Source of the DNA: an uncultured Lachnospiraceae bacterium
GTDB taxonomy: Bacteria > Bacillota > Clostridia > Lachnospirales > Lachnospiraceae
NCBI GenBank assembly: GCA_910578335.1
Contig: CAJTPU010000028.1
Location: 1 to 41,903 of the forward strand
Length of the DNA stretch: 41,903 nt
Reading direction: 5' to 3'
Of the stretch, positions 32,835 to 40,855 are shown in pieces. A model generated the notes under the pieces. The model made no database searches and was not told the DNA's origin. It was given only the letters and a program-made list of their open reading frames with translations. The position numbers and the translations under genes are program-made. Numbering within the stretch: the first letter of the stretch is position 1; each line of letters opens with the position of its first letter.

Positions 32835-33350
32835 ATGCAGAAAGTAGCACAGTTTTTGAAAGTCAGCCGGCAGAACTTTCTTCAGGCGATGAAGGAAGAC
32901 TTTCCGGAATATACAGAAGAAGATATGATGGACATTTATGAATCCATAGAGCTGCCTGCGCGTGCCACGAAAGGAAGTGCCGGCTATGATTTCCATGCAC
33001 CGTTTGCATTTTCGCTTCCGCCCGGAGGGAGCATCAAAATTCCCACCGGCATCAGAGTCAAAATCAACGACGGCTGGGTGTTAAAGCTTTATCCCAGAAG
33101 CGGTCTGGGCTTTAAGTACAGGCTGCAGCTTAACAATACGGTGGGTATTATTGACAGCGACTATTTTGAATCAGACAATGAAGGGCATATTTTTGCCAAG
33201 ATAACCAATGATTCCAATGAAGGAAAAACTTTGGAAATCGGGGCTGGCAGCGGATTTATGCAGGGGATTTTTGTGGAATACGGCATTACCCTTGATGATG
33301 TGGCAGAGGAAAAGCGCAACGGCGGCTTTGGAAGCACAACCAAACAATAA
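32835..33350 (+). CDS. dut: dUTP diphosphatase
   Basis: A 171-residue trimeric-type dUTPase converting dUTP to dUMP. Motif 1 ATKGSAGYDF, motif 2 PRSGLGFK, motif 3 NNTVGIIDSDYF and the C-terminal motif 5 GGFGSTTKQ are present. A 40-residue N-terminal extension precedes the core. ATG 32835 is chosen because AGGAAAGGA lies just upstream; ATG 32805 has no such site. It forms a dNTP operon with nrdD and nrdG, so dUTP removal is tied to dNTP synthesis. Confidence 0.9.
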   Translation: MQKVAQFLKVSRQNFLQAMKEDFPEYTEEDMMDIYESIELPARATKGSAGYDFHAPFAFSLPPGGSIKIPTGIRVKINDGWVLKLYPRSGLGFKYRLQLNNTVGIIDSDYFESDNEGHIFAKITNDSNEGKTLEIGAGSGFMQGIFVEYGITLDDVAEEKRNGGFGSTTKQ

Positions 33351-33379
33351 GAATAGAAAACTTCTTTTTCGGGATACTA
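33351..33379 (+). promoter_or_regulatory. Candidate sigma-G promoter of the spoVAF-like gene
   Basis: GAATA (33351-33355), 17 bases, GATACTA (33373-33379). The forespore sigma-G consensus is about GHATR - 17-18 bases - CATnHTA, so one base differs. The -10 lies inside the loop of the hairpin at 33357-33409. Confidence 0.5.
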
Positions 33380-33412
33380 ATTTTTAGTAAATTCTGAAGA
33401 AGGAGTTTTTTT
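33357..33412 (+). terminator. Terminator of dut operon overlapping the next ribosome binding site
   Basis: A 14-bp stem with two G-U pairs (33357-33370 with 33396-33409) has a 25-base loop that holds a small ACTAA/TTAGT hairpin, and ends in a seven-T run directly before ATG 33413. The right arm contains the AAGGAG Shine-Dalgarno site of the next gene. Read-through RNA would have this site hidden. Confidence 0.75.
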
Positions 33413-34843
33413 ATGGATATAGAGGAAAGAAAGGGGAAGATGACTGCTTCCCTGCAGGAAAATATAGCCTACATGAACGGACGGCTGGCGGTGGACGTAA
33501 GCTTTGACTTGGTTTACAGGGTAATCAGGATAGGAGAAAGAGAGGCTTGCATCTACTTTATTGACGGCTTCTGCAAGGATGAGCTGATGCAGAAAATACT
33601 GCAGTATTTTATGAGCATCACAAAGAAGGAAATGCCTGCGGATGCTCATGAAATGAGCAAACGCTGTGTGCCCTATGTGGAGGTGGACTTAAAAGATAAA
33701 TGGGACGATATCATTGTAAATCTGCTGTCGGGTGTATTTGTCCTTTTTATTGACGGTTATACGCAGGCAATTCTGATTGATTCCAGAACCTATCCTGCAA
33801 GAAACGTGTCCGAACCCGATAAGGATAAGGTGCTGCGGGGTTCAAAGGACGGCTTTGTGGAAACCATTGTTTTTAACACGGCGCTGCTCAGAAGGCGTAT
33901 CCGCAGCGCGGAGCTCCGCATTGAGATGATGAATGCCGGCAAAAGCTCAAAGACGGATATTGCGGTCTGCTATATGGCATCCAGGGTGGACCAGAAATTT
34001 CTTACGAAGATAAAGGAGCGGATTCAGAATATTAAGGTGGATGCGCTTACCATGAATCAGGAGAGTCTGGCGGAGTGCCTTTACAGAAGGCGCTGGTATA
34101 ATCCCTTTCCTAAGTTTAAGTATACGGAGAGACCGGATACCGCAACAGCGCAGATATTGGAAGGAAATATTATTATACTGGTGGACAATTCTCCCTCCGC
34201 CATGATTCTGCCGACTTCTGTATTTGACGTGATAGAGGAGGCGGATGATTATTATTTTCCGCCCATTACGGGAACCTACCTGCGCCTGTCCCGTTTTTTG
34301 ATTGCGCTGCTGACGTATTTTATGACGCCTACCTTTTTGCTTCTGATGAATCACAAAGAGTATATACCGGAGGCATTTCAGTTTATTGTTTTAAAGGATG
34401 CGGAAAACATTCCGCTTATCTGGCAGTTTTTGATATTGGAGCTTGCCATTGACGGTCTGCGGCTTGCTGCAGTCAATACGCCGAACATGTTAAGTACGCC
34501 GCTTTCTGTTATGGCGGCATTGGTATTGGGTGAATTTTCGGTGAATAGCGGCTGGTTCAACGCGGAGGTGATGCTGTATATGGCGTTTGTCGCCATTGCC
34601 AACTATACGCAGTCCAATTATGAGCTGGGCTACGCGTTAAAATTCATGCGTATTCTGACCCTTCTTTTGACGGCATGGTTTGGTCTGTGGGGGTATATCG
34701 GCGGTATCCTAATCTGCTTTATTGCGATTGTATCCAACCGGACAATATCAGGAAAAAGCTATATTTATCCCTTGATTCCATTTAACTGGAAAAAGGTGGC
34801 GGTCAGCCTGCTTCGGCTGCGGCTGCCGGAAACCAAGAAATAG
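33413..34843 (+). CDS. spoVAF: SpoVAF/GerA-family spore germination protein
   Basis: A 476-residue GerA-type protein. The N-terminal soluble domain (about 1-280) carries the DLVYRVIRIGEREACIYFID then GFCKDELMQKILQYF segment typical of SpoVAF; later segments include NPFPKFKYTERPDTATAQIL and VDNSPSAMILPTS. Four to five hydrophobic spans follow (about 290-455). In Bacillus, SpoVAF is made in the forespore and belongs to the spore inner membrane germination machinery. Distinction from GerAA-type receptor subunits rests on the N-terminal motif. No spoVA genes are adjacent. Confidence 0.85.
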   Translation: MDIEERKGKMTASLQENIAYMNGRLAVDVSFDLVYRVIRIGEREACIYFIDGFCKDELMQKILQYFMSITKKEMPADAHEMSKRCVPYVEVDLKDKWDDIIVNLLSGVFVLFIDGYTQAILIDSRTYPARNVSEPDKDKVLRGSKDGFVETIVFNTALLRRRIRSAELRIEMMNAGKSSKTDIAVCYMASRVDQKFLTKIKERIQNIKVDALTMNQESLAECLYRRRWYNPFPKFKYTERPDTATAQILEGNIIILVDNSPSAMILPTSVFDVIEEADDYYFPPITGTYLRLSRFLIALLTYFMTPTFLLLMNHKEYIPEAFQFIVLKDAENIPLIWQFLILELAIDGLRLAAVNTPNMLSTPLSVMAALVLGEFSVNSGWFNAEVMLYMAFVAIANYTQSNYELGYALKFMRILTLLLTAWFGLWGYIGGILICFIAIVSNRTISGKSYIYPLIPFNWKKVAVSLLRLRLPETKK

Positions 34844-34881
34844 AGCCGGGTTTGTTCCAAACTCCCGTTTGATGCTTTCCG

Positions 34882-34946
34882 CCGGCAGCGGTGCACTGTT
34901 TGCGGTCATGAGAACATGTCTGTACAAACAGTGCGCTGCCTGCCGG
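34882..34946. repeat. Imperfect long inverted repeat
   Basis: The arms 34882-34902 and 34925-34946 pair through CCGGC, AGCG and CACTGTTTG/CAAACAGTG with a small offset. No T run follows, so it is not a standard terminator, although it is the only hairpin between the spoVAF-like gene and degV. Confidence 0.6.
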
Positions 34947-34967
34947 GCGAGGCAGAAAACTTATATA

Positions 34968-34996
34968 TTGACAACACGCTTTTTAATAAATATACT
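34968..34996 (+). promoter_or_regulatory. Sigma-A promoter of degV
   Basis: TTGACA (34968-34973), a 17-base spacer, TATACT (34991-34996); near-perfect consensus 70 bases before the degV start codon. Confidence 0.85.
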
Positions 34997-35067
34997 GTAC
35001 AGGAAAGAAGATAAAAAGCAGACGAGCTTGTGAATGGCAGCGAAAGAACGGAAACGGAGGGCTTGGT

Positions 35068-35946
35068 ATGGCAGCATTTAAGATTGTGACGGACGCTACC
35101 GCGGATTTACCGCAGGAATATTTGGAGGCGCATGATATTGCCTGTATGCATATGGGTTATACGATTGGCGGAGAAGCTTACGGTGGGGAAACCGGCAGGC
35201 TGATGGACTGGAAGGAATTTTATGCCAAAATGCGGACAGGCGAGATGCCGCAGACTTCACAGATTAATCCGGAAGAATCGAGGAGTCATTTTGAAAAATA
35301 TCTGTCCGAGGGAAATAAAGAGATTCTGTATCTTGCTTTTTCTTCGGGGCTTAGCGGTACATACAACAGCGCGTGTATATCGGCGCAGGATGTGATGGAG
35401 GAGCATCCTGACTGCAAAATCAGAGTCATTGATTCTCTGTGCGCCTCGATGGGAGAGGGGCTTTTTGTCCATCGGGCGGTGGAAATGAGAGACGCGGGGA
35501 AAAGTATGGAGGAAACGGCAGAGTGGCTTGAGGCTCACGTGCAGAACTTTGTACATATCTTTACAGTGGACGACTTAAATCATTTGTACAGGGGCGGCAG
35601 AGTCAGCAAAACGGCGGCTGTCATCGGAACCATAGCGGGAATCAAGCCTGTTCTGCATGTGGACGAGGAGGGGCATCTGATTCCGATAGAAAAAGTCAGA
35701 GGGCGCAAAAAATCCCTTTTGCGGCTTGTGGACTATATGGAAAAACAGATGGGAAGCTACAAAGAAAAAAATGATATTATATTTATCAGCCATGGAGATG
35801 CAGAGGAAGATGCCGCGTTTGTGGCAGATGAAATCAAACGCCGTTTTGGCATAGAAAAGTTTCTGATAAGCCCGATAGGTCCTACTGTCGGCGCACATTC
35901 CGGTCCCGGCACCATAGCACTCTTTTTCATGGGAGAAAAAAGATAG
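35068..35946 (+). CDS. DegV-family fatty-acid-binding protein
   Basis: A 292-residue DegV protein. These bind a fatty acid and some (FakB) present it to the kinase FakA for phosphorylation. N-terminal IVTDATADLP, then MPQTSQINPEE, FSSGLSGTYNSA, RVIDSLCASMGEG, and the lid region DLNHLYRGGRVSK followed by IKPVLHVDEEG. The final SPIGPTVGAHSGPGTIALFF is conserved. It is a single-gene unit with its own promoter and terminator; no fakA is visible here. Confidence 0.93.
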   Translation: MAAFKIVTDATADLPQEYLEAHDIACMHMGYTIGGEAYGGETGRLMDWKEFYAKMRTGEMPQTSQINPEESRSHFEKYLSEGNKEILYLAFSSGLSGTYNSACISAQDVMEEHPDCKIRVIDSLCASMGEGLFVHRAVEMRDAGKSMEETAEWLEAHVQNFVHIFTVDDLNHLYRGGRVSKTAAVIGTIAGIKPVLHVDEEGHLIPIEKVRGRKKSLLRLVDYMEKQMGSYKEKNDIIFISHGDAEEDAAFVADEIKRRFGIEKFLISPIGPTVGAHSGPGTIALFFMGEKR

Positions 35947-35984
35947 GCATATTGAAAATCGACCCTAAAGGTTAGACCAATGTC

Positions 35985-36023
35985 CCCTCTTTACCGGACA
36001 ATCCGGTAAGGAGGGTATTTTTT
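35985..36023. terminator. Terminator between degV and ppa
   Basis: A 14-bp stem with one mismatch (35985-35998 with 36002-36015) around a CAA loop is followed by TATTTTTT. It lies between convergent genes. Confidence 0.9.
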
Positions 36024-36060
36024 GGCTGTTTTTTCAATAGCATGGTGTATGTGTGGATAT

Positions 36061-36612
36061 TTACCAGCTTCGGACAAATTTGTCAATATAGTTGTCCAGG
36101 CATTGCTCGATAACCCGTATTGCCTCTTCGCGGTTGCCCTTTTCGTTGATGGCGGTGGTTTTATTTTCAAGCGCCTTGTATACGGTGAAGAAATGTTCCA
36201 TTTCTTCGATTACGTGGGAGGGCAGCTCGGAGATATCCTGATAATTGTTGTAGTTGGGGTCGTTAAAGGGAACTGCAATGATTTTTTCGTCCTTTTTGCC
36301 GCCGTCGAGCATGGAGATAACACCGATGGGGTATGCCCTTACAAGCGTAAGCGGTGCAACCGGCTCGGAGCAGAGTAAGAGTACGTCAAGCGGGTCTCCG
36401 TCGTCGCCGTATGTACGAGGAATAAATCCATAGTTGGCAGGATAGTGCGTGGAGGTATAGAGGATACGGTCTAAAATAATATAGCCGGTTTCTTTGTCAA
36501 GCTCATATTTGTTTTTGCTGCCCTTTGGAATCTCAATTACACAGATAAAGTCGGTCGGGGTGATTCGTTTTACGTTGATGTTGTGCCATATATTGCTGTT
36601 CATTGTATTCAT
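36061..36612 (-). CDS. ppa: Inorganic pyrophosphatase (family I)
   Basis: A 183-residue soluble pyrophosphatase hydrolysing PPi to phosphate. It shows IEIPKGSKNKYELDKETG, the signature DGDPLDVL with metal-binding aspartates (about 77-84), and DEKIIAVPFNDPNYNNYQDI. ATG 36612 is chosen because AAAGG lies eight bases upstream; the frame is open for 22 more codons without a suitable site. It has its own promoter at 36692-36719. Confidence 0.94.
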   Translation of the reverse strand: MNTMNSNIWHNINVKRITPTDFICVIEIPKGSKNKYELDKETGYIILDRILYTSTHYPANYGFIPRTYGDDGDPLDVLLLCSEPVAPLTLVRAYPIGVISMLDGGKKDEKIIAVPFNDPNYNNYQDISELPSHVIEEMEHFFTVYKALENKTTAINEKGNREEAIRVIEQCLDNYIDKFVRSW

Positions 36613-36691
36613 AAGGTATGCCTTTCTGGTACGCCGCCGTTCGCGGTGCGGTATTTTTCCCAAGCTGAATTTCTCCAACTTATTTTAGATT

Positions 36692-36719
36692 ATTATAGCA
36701 TTTTGCGGGCGGTTGTAAA
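36692..36719 (-). promoter_or_regulatory. Sigma-A promoter of ppa
   Basis: On the minus strand: TTTACA (36719-36714), 16 bases, TATAAT (36697-36692). It implies an 80-base leader for ppa. Confidence 0.7.
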
Positions 36720-36735
36720 TACCAATATTTTGTAT

Positions 36736-37344
36736 TTAAGAGCGTTTTTTTCGATAAAAATACAGAATGGCGGACAGCGCGGATAGAGCAAGGACTATTT
36801 TCGTGATGTGGGAATAGCGTTCGAGCAGGATGGCAATGAGCATCCAGGATTCTCCCAAAAGGCTTCCCAGCATGACAAGCACGGTATTCCAGAGCAGGCT
36901 TCCGGCGGTGGTATACAGCAGGAACTTTATCTGCCCCATGCCGCTCATGCCGGCGGGAACGGAAATCAGGCTGCGGAGAATGGGAATGAGCCTGCAGAAA
37001 AAAACAGCCTTACATCCCTTTTTTTCAAACCAGGCGGCAGCATTCTCAATATCCGCAGCGTTTAAGCGGAGCAGCCTGCCAGCCCTGCCGGATACAATAC
37101 ACATAAGTCTTTCTTTGTTTAAAAGCTTTCCTATGTAGTAGAGAATGATGGCGCCGAGCAGGGAGCCTAGCGTGGAAAAGAGAATGACGCCGGCGACATT
37201 CATAGAAGTACAGGTAGTTAAAAATCCGCCCATAGTTAAAATTACCTCGGAGGGAATAGGGGGGAAAAGGTTCTCAATGGTAATTAAGAAAAAAATACCG
37301 GGGTATCCGAATCTGCCCATAAGAGAAATGATAAATTCCTGCAT
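36736..37344 (-). CDS. DedA-family membrane protein
   Basis: A 202-residue integral membrane protein of the DedA/SNARE-associated family, members of which act as lipid (undecaprenyl-phosphate or phospholipid) flippases. It shows FPPIPSEVIL and GFLTTCTS after the first span, a GAIILYYIGKLL helix, and the family signature RLIPILRSLISVPAGMSGM (about 120-138). ATG 37344 follows CAGG; a GTG two codons upstream is possible. Confidence 0.92.
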   Translation of the reverse strand: MQEFIISLMGRFGYPGIFFLITIENLFPPIPSEVILTMGGFLTTCTSMNVAGVILFSTLGSLLGAIILYYIGKLLNKERLMCIVSGRAGRLLRLNAADIENAAAWFEKKGCKAVFFCRLIPILRSLISVPAGMSGMGQIKFLLYTTAGSLLWNTVLVMLGSLLGESWMLIAILLERYSHITKIVLALSALSAILYFYRKKRS

Positions 37345-37445
37345 AAGCACCTGCTTCTTCCGTTTGTTTACCCTATAGTATACGCAGGATATGCGGTTTC
37401 AGAACAAAAGGGCGGGAGAAAGCGTTGAGGGGAAATCCACCGTAT

Positions 37446-37482
37446 AAAAATGCGGAACAACCTGAAACAGGGCTGCCCCGCA
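37446..37482 (-). terminator. Terminator of the cotJ transcript
   Basis: On the minus strand TGCGG...CCGCA and CCTG/CAGG-type pairing (37451-37482) ends in a TTTTT run. It lies 17 bases beyond the cotJC stop codon at 37499, showing that this end of cotJC is in its original context. Confidence 0.65.
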
Positions 37483-37498
37483 CCTTAAATGCTTTTGT

Positions 37499-37621
37499 TT
37501 ATTTGTTCTGACACCCGCAATTTTTGGGCGTATCCATGCCGGATACCGTGTCAAAGCCCGGATTGAACGCATAAAAGTTTTTACCGTTCAGCTTATCCTG
37601 TGTAATCCGAAGCGCTTCACC
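37499..37621 (-). pseudogene. cotJC: cotJC, 3' piece (C-terminal end)
   Basis: This minus-strand piece codes for FGEALRITQDKLNGKNFYAF and then NPGFDTVSGMDTPKNCGCQNK, the C-terminal end of clostridial CotJC/manganese-catalase spore-coat proteins. It is separated from the rest of cotJC (40872-41245) by 3,258 bp. The homology begins at the 8-bp repeat GGTGAAGC (minus strand; 37621-37614). The open frame continues to 37714 inside the inserted element, but that part is not cotJC. Joined at the repeat to the other piece, the frame is continuous, giving 162 residues plus stop. Confidence 0.85.
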
Positions 37622-37637
37622 AAAACGGGAAGATTGT
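37614..37637. other. Left attachment site (core plus inverted repeat)
   Basis: The core GCTTCACC (37614-37621) is shared with the right end; AAAACGGGAAGATTGT (37622-37637) is the inner inverted-repeat arm. The exact crossover dinucleotide within the 8-bp core is not determined. Confidence 0.8.
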
Positions 37638-37641
37638 AGTA

Positions 37642-38991
37642 TTAGCCGGCAAGCTGCAGAAGTTTTTCCAAGTCTGCAATCAAGTCTTTGGAGTAATGCT
37701 CGGCATCTCTGCATAACTGTTCCGCTCTGAAATAATCCGAGCTTTGGATAGCATGGATAACGTCAGCGCCAAATTTATGGAATCGTTTGTGCTTAGCGCC
37801 CAAGCCCTCCCAAATAGGAAGCATTTCCGGCATTTTGGGCGTCATGGCATAGTAGAAATGTCCAAAGCCGCATTTGGAAGAATCAAGCTGCAGGGGCGTA
37901 ATGGTACGTGACTGTGCCATTTTCTGCAGATTACCAAGCCATGTACGGTGGGCGGATATGGCGTTGCTCACATATTTTGCAAATTCCTGCTTCTCTAAAT
38001 GGAAGAAGGCATCGTCCGTCATGGAGCCCATCTGCCTTACTGTTTCGTCCAGTGTTTTTTCGATTTCCACAACAGGTTTTGTCGCCTTTTTCAAATCGTT
38101 GCTGACATTCTGCATAAATTCCGTGCTGCTTCGAAGCTGTTCCTCCATCTGCGCCATGGAACTGCTGAGTTCTTCGCTGACGGCAGAAATAGAACTCATG
38201 GAATCGTTAATCTTGGCAACATGTTTTTGATTTTCATCATTCAGTTCCCACACATTGCCGATTTTTTTTGTCATGGTGTCAAGGGCATCGATGGTGCTGT
38301 TGGCACTGGAAACGCTCTTTTGGGATGCGTTTCTGATATTTTCGACAAATTCGCCCATATTATCCGTCAGCTTCTGGGTTTCACCTGCAAGGCTGCGGAT
38401 TTCGTGGGCAACAACGGCAAAGCCCTTGCCTGCCGTACCTGCTCTTTCAGCCTCAATGGAGGCGTTCAGTGCCAAAAGGTTTGTCTGAAGAGAGATGGTG
38501 TTGATGCCGGCAATCACATCATTCATGCGGTTGATGATTTGGAACAAATAATCCAAATCCTGCTGCATCTCCTGTGAAATGAAGATTGCCTGTGTGGAGA
38601 GGTCCTTAATGGTAGTCAGCTCATCCTGACTGATTTCTATCTTTTTATAGACCTCTGCGGTTTCTTCGGAAGCTCGTATAATCGTATGTGTCAGTTCTTC
38701 ATGCTGGTTGTTTGAAACGCCGGTGCCGGAGCCGCCAAAAATCGTTTCTGTCGCCCGGGCAACGTTGTTGGAGATATCCATAATCCTTTCTGTCTGATGC
38801 TGCATGGTCAAATCAAGGGAGCTGATTTGCATAACTGCATTGATATTTTTCTCCAAAATTTCAGCGAACTGCTTTCTGCCATTGGAAAGCCGCTGGTAGA
38901 TACGGTTCAATTCCGGCTCTTTGGAATAATCTGTTGCCTTTAATTCAGAAACTGCTTTCATAAGTACCGCTTTTTTTGTTTTGTACCCCAT
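37642..38991 (-). CDS. Soluble chemoreceptor-type protein with C-terminal CZB domain
   Basis: A 449-residue methyl-accepting-chemotaxis-like protein with no membrane span. The signalling hairpin tip is visible as LLALNASIEAERAGTAGKGF then AVVAHEIRSLAGETQKL (about 177-213), flanked by long coiled helices. The C-terminal part (about 330-445) fits the chemoreceptor zinc-binding (CZB) domain: a His in AHRTWLGNL, a Cys in KCGFGHFYY, and two His in KHKRFHKFGADVI. CZB domains sense zinc or zinc-thiol oxidation. GAGGAG lies seven bases before the ATG. It is cargo of the serine-integrase element; its stop lies only five bases from the end repeat. Confidence 0.92.
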   Translation of the reverse strand: MGYKTKKAVLMKAVSELKATDYSKEPELNRIYQRLSNGRKQFAEILEKNINAVMQISSLDLTMQHQTERIMDISNNVARATETIFGGSGTGVSNNQHEELTHTIIRASEETAEVYKKIEISQDELTTIKDLSTQAIFISQEMQQDLDYLFQIINRMNDVIAGINTISLQTNLLALNASIEAERAGTAGKGFAVVAHEIRSLAGETQKLTDNMGEFVENIRNASQKSVSSANSTIDALDTMTKKIGNVWELNDENQKHVAKINDSMSSISAVSEELSSSMAQMEEQLRSSTEFMQNVSNDLKKATKPVVEIEKTLDETVRQMGSMTDDAFFHLEKQEFAKYVSNAISAHRTWLGNLQKMAQSRTITPLQLDSSKCGFGHFYYAMTPKMPEMLPIWEGLGAKHKRFHKFGADVIHAIQSSDYFRAEQLCRDAEHYSKDLIADLEKLLQLAG

Positions 38992-39029
38992 TTGTCATCT
39001 CCTCTTTTTGTTTGATGTGGTATAAGTTT

Positions 39030-39058
39030 ATAATAAGAAATTTTGTGCGTTTTTGCAA
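39030..39058 (-). promoter_or_regulatory. Candidate promoter of the chemoreceptor gene
   Basis: On the minus strand: TTGCAA (39058-39053), 17 bases, TATTAT (39035-39030). It lies between the recombinase stop codon and the chemoreceptor start, so the cargo can be expressed on its own. Confidence 0.5.
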
Positions 39059-39082
39059 CTGCTTTTTGCAAAAGTATGGCGG

Positions 39083-40597
39083 TTAAAAATAGTATTCGAT
39101 TTCGAGACGTCCGTCGGCAATGCGTATAACCTTGACAAAGATGTCAAGAACGGTCTGCCGCTCTGAAAAAGACAAATTCTGCCATTGCAGGACAAGACTT
39201 TCAGGCGGTATTGCCCTGCCGGCAAAAGCGGCAGGGGACTGTGAATAGCTCTCTTTTAACAATGTTTGTCTGTGCGCATCCAGAACGGAAATCCGGTTGT
39301 TGATGTATGTCATAAGGACTTTGTCTGCTTCTGCCAGTCTGGAGAGCAGCATATCAATTTCTTTGTCAATTAAAGCGAGCTGCATTTTGATGGTATTGCC
39401 TGACGATGGAGCTGCCGCTGAAAAGCAGGTGTTTTTTGGTGCGGCAGGAAGTTCTTTCCATTCGGAGAGCCTGCGGCAAATAACCTCCGACATGTACGAT
39501 TCCAGCACATTGGCATAGATGGTGCAGCCTGTGCCTTGACAGCATTTTCCCGACTGGCTGCACACGAAATAACGCCCTTGTCTGGTGTTGGATTTGCGGA
39601 GCGTCAGCGCATAGCCGCATCTGCCGCATTTTACTTTTCCCAGAAGCCATGAGTTTTGCGGCTTGCAGGTTTTGGCAGACTGTCGGTTGGTAAGACACCG
39701 CTTTCTGCAGGCAAGCCAGAGACCGGAAGGGATAAAGCCCTTGTGGGGAGCAAGGACAAGCTCGCTTCCGGCAGGCGACGGCGTTTTTTCGGGGGAAGCC
39801 TTTTCCTTGTAGAGATAGCACGCCTGCGTGCCTGTAAAATCGTTTACGGGATTGTAAATAGAGACTCCCTGGCTTTGGAAAAAGCGGTAGACGTCCATGT
39901 CCGCCTGTACGTAAACGGGATTGCGGAGCATTTCGCTGAGCCGCGCCGTATTCCAGCAGCTACCGCGCAGATGTGTTATCTGATGCGCATGCAGATAGCG
40001 GACAATATCTCCAAGGGAGTGGCTGCCGTCGGCATAAAGCGTATAAATCAGCTTAATCTGTCCGCTTTCTTCCGGCAGCTCTTCATACATGGCTGTGTGG
40101 ATGTTATCGATGACGGTTCGGGTAAGGCGGTAGCCGTAAGGGACGCGCCCGCCCATGTAAAGCCCTTTCCGGCTTCTGGCATAATAGGCGTCCGTCACCC
40201 GTTTCTGGATGGTTTCCCGTTCCAACTGCGCAAACACGATGCAGATATGCAGCATAGCCCTGCCAATCGGCGTGGAGGTGTCAAATTTTTCGGTGGAAGA
40301 GAGGAACTCCACATGATACTGCTGAAAAATTTCCATCATATTTGCAAAATCCAGAATGGAGCGGCTGATGCGGTCAAGTTTGTATACGATGACGCGTTTG
40401 ACTTTGCCGGCGCGGATATCCTGCATCATTCTTTCAAATTCGGGTCTGTGGGTATCTTTGCCGGAAAATCCTTTATCCGTGTATTCCATGCAGGTCTCTC
40501 CGTGGGCTTCATATCTGCAGTACGCAAGCTGGCTTTCCACGGATATGCTGTCTTTTTTTTCGACGGACTGTCTTGCATATAAGGCGTTATATAACAT
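39083..40597 (-). CDS. Large serine recombinase (site-specific integrase)
   Basis: A 504-residue recombinase. The catalytic resolvase domain (about 1-150) has YARQS with Ser11, VYKLDRISRS and FAQLERETIQKR. A recombinase domain follows (about 160-265; GGRVPYGYRL), then a zinc ribbon CGRCGYALTLRKS with CSQSGKCCQGTGC (about 335-375), a coiled coil and a conserved end. This is the TnpX/TndX/phage-integrase architecture, which inserts and excises DNA at att sites. ATG 40597 has AGAAGGGA upstream; an in-frame ATG seven codons earlier lacks one. It lies inside the insertion that splits cotJC and is the obvious enzyme for it. Confidence 0.95.
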   Translation of the reverse strand: MLYNALYARQSVEKKDSISVESQLAYCRYEAHGETCMEYTDKGFSGKDTHRPEFERMMQDIRAGKVKRVIVYKLDRISRSILDFANMMEIFQQYHVEFLSSTEKFDTSTPIGRAMLHICIVFAQLERETIQKRVTDAYYARSRKGLYMGGRVPYGYRLTRTVIDNIHTAMYEELPEESGQIKLIYTLYADGSHSLGDIVRYLHAHQITHLRGSCWNTARLSEMLRNPVYVQADMDVYRFFQSQGVSIYNPVNDFTGTQACYLYKEKASPEKTPSPAGSELVLAPHKGFIPSGLWLACRKRCLTNRQSAKTCKPQNSWLLGKVKCGRCGYALTLRKSNTRQGRYFVCSQSGKCCQGTGCTIYANVLESYMSEVICRRLSEWKELPAAPKNTCFSAAAPSSGNTIKMQLALIDKEIDMLLSRLAEADKVLMTYINNRISVLDAHRQTLLKESYSQSPAAFAGRAIPPESLVLQWQNLSFSERQTVLDIFVKVIRIADGRLEIEYYF

Positions 40598-40620
40598 AAA
40601 AGTCCCTTCTGAAAGCATTT

Positions 40621-40785
40621 TTAGGAAGAGCGCCGGAAAACCTGCGCCAGCTTTACGCCGGCTTCTTCCTTTCTTTGCGCCAGCTCCGCAGCGGAAAGGC
40701 GCGGCGTCAGGTGTACGGCGGATACCTGCATTCTGCCTGTATGGATTTGCTCTTCACAAGAGGTATATCCGGTGGTTCTCTCCAT
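40621..40785 (-). CDS. Small ORF upstream of the recombinase (54 residues)
   Basis: ATG 40785 to TAA 40621 encodes 54 residues: MERTTGYTSCEEQIHTGRMQ, then VSAVHLTPRLSAAELAQRKE, then EAGVKLAQVFRRSS. The charged helical second half resembles small proteins often found beside clostridial serine recombinases; I cannot name the family. The ribosome binding site is weak. It ends 23 bases before the recombinase start and could be an accessory or directionality factor. A TATAAT at 40817-40812 (minus strand) may start its transcript. Confidence 0.5.
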   Translation of the reverse strand: MERTTGYTSCEEQIHTGRMQVSAVHLTPRLSAAELAQRKEEAGVKLAQVFRRSS

Positions 40786-40816
40786 AATCAAAACGCTGCC
40801 TGAAAGTTTTGATTAT
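40784..40816. repeat. Perfect 11-bp inverted repeat at the small ORF start
   Basis: ATAATCAAAAC (40784-40794) and GTTTTGATTAT (40806-40816) are exact reverse complements around 11 bases. The repeat covers the start codon of the small ORF and overlaps its candidate -10, so it could be an operator or a 5' RNA hairpin. Confidence 0.7.
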
Positions 40817-40855
40817 ACATATGAAAGACGGCAAGTACACTATCACCTGTGCATG

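Noticed and set aside
37622..37714. The start of the 71-codon minus-strand frame at 37714-37499 as a separate small gene
   Set aside because: Its first part overlaps the chemoreceptor gene in another frame and the element end; only the part from the core repeat onward is cotJC.
39656..40582. Long plus-strand frame (308 codons) opposite the recombinase
   Set aside because: Antisense shadow of the well-supported serine recombinase; no ribosome binding site or recognisable domain.
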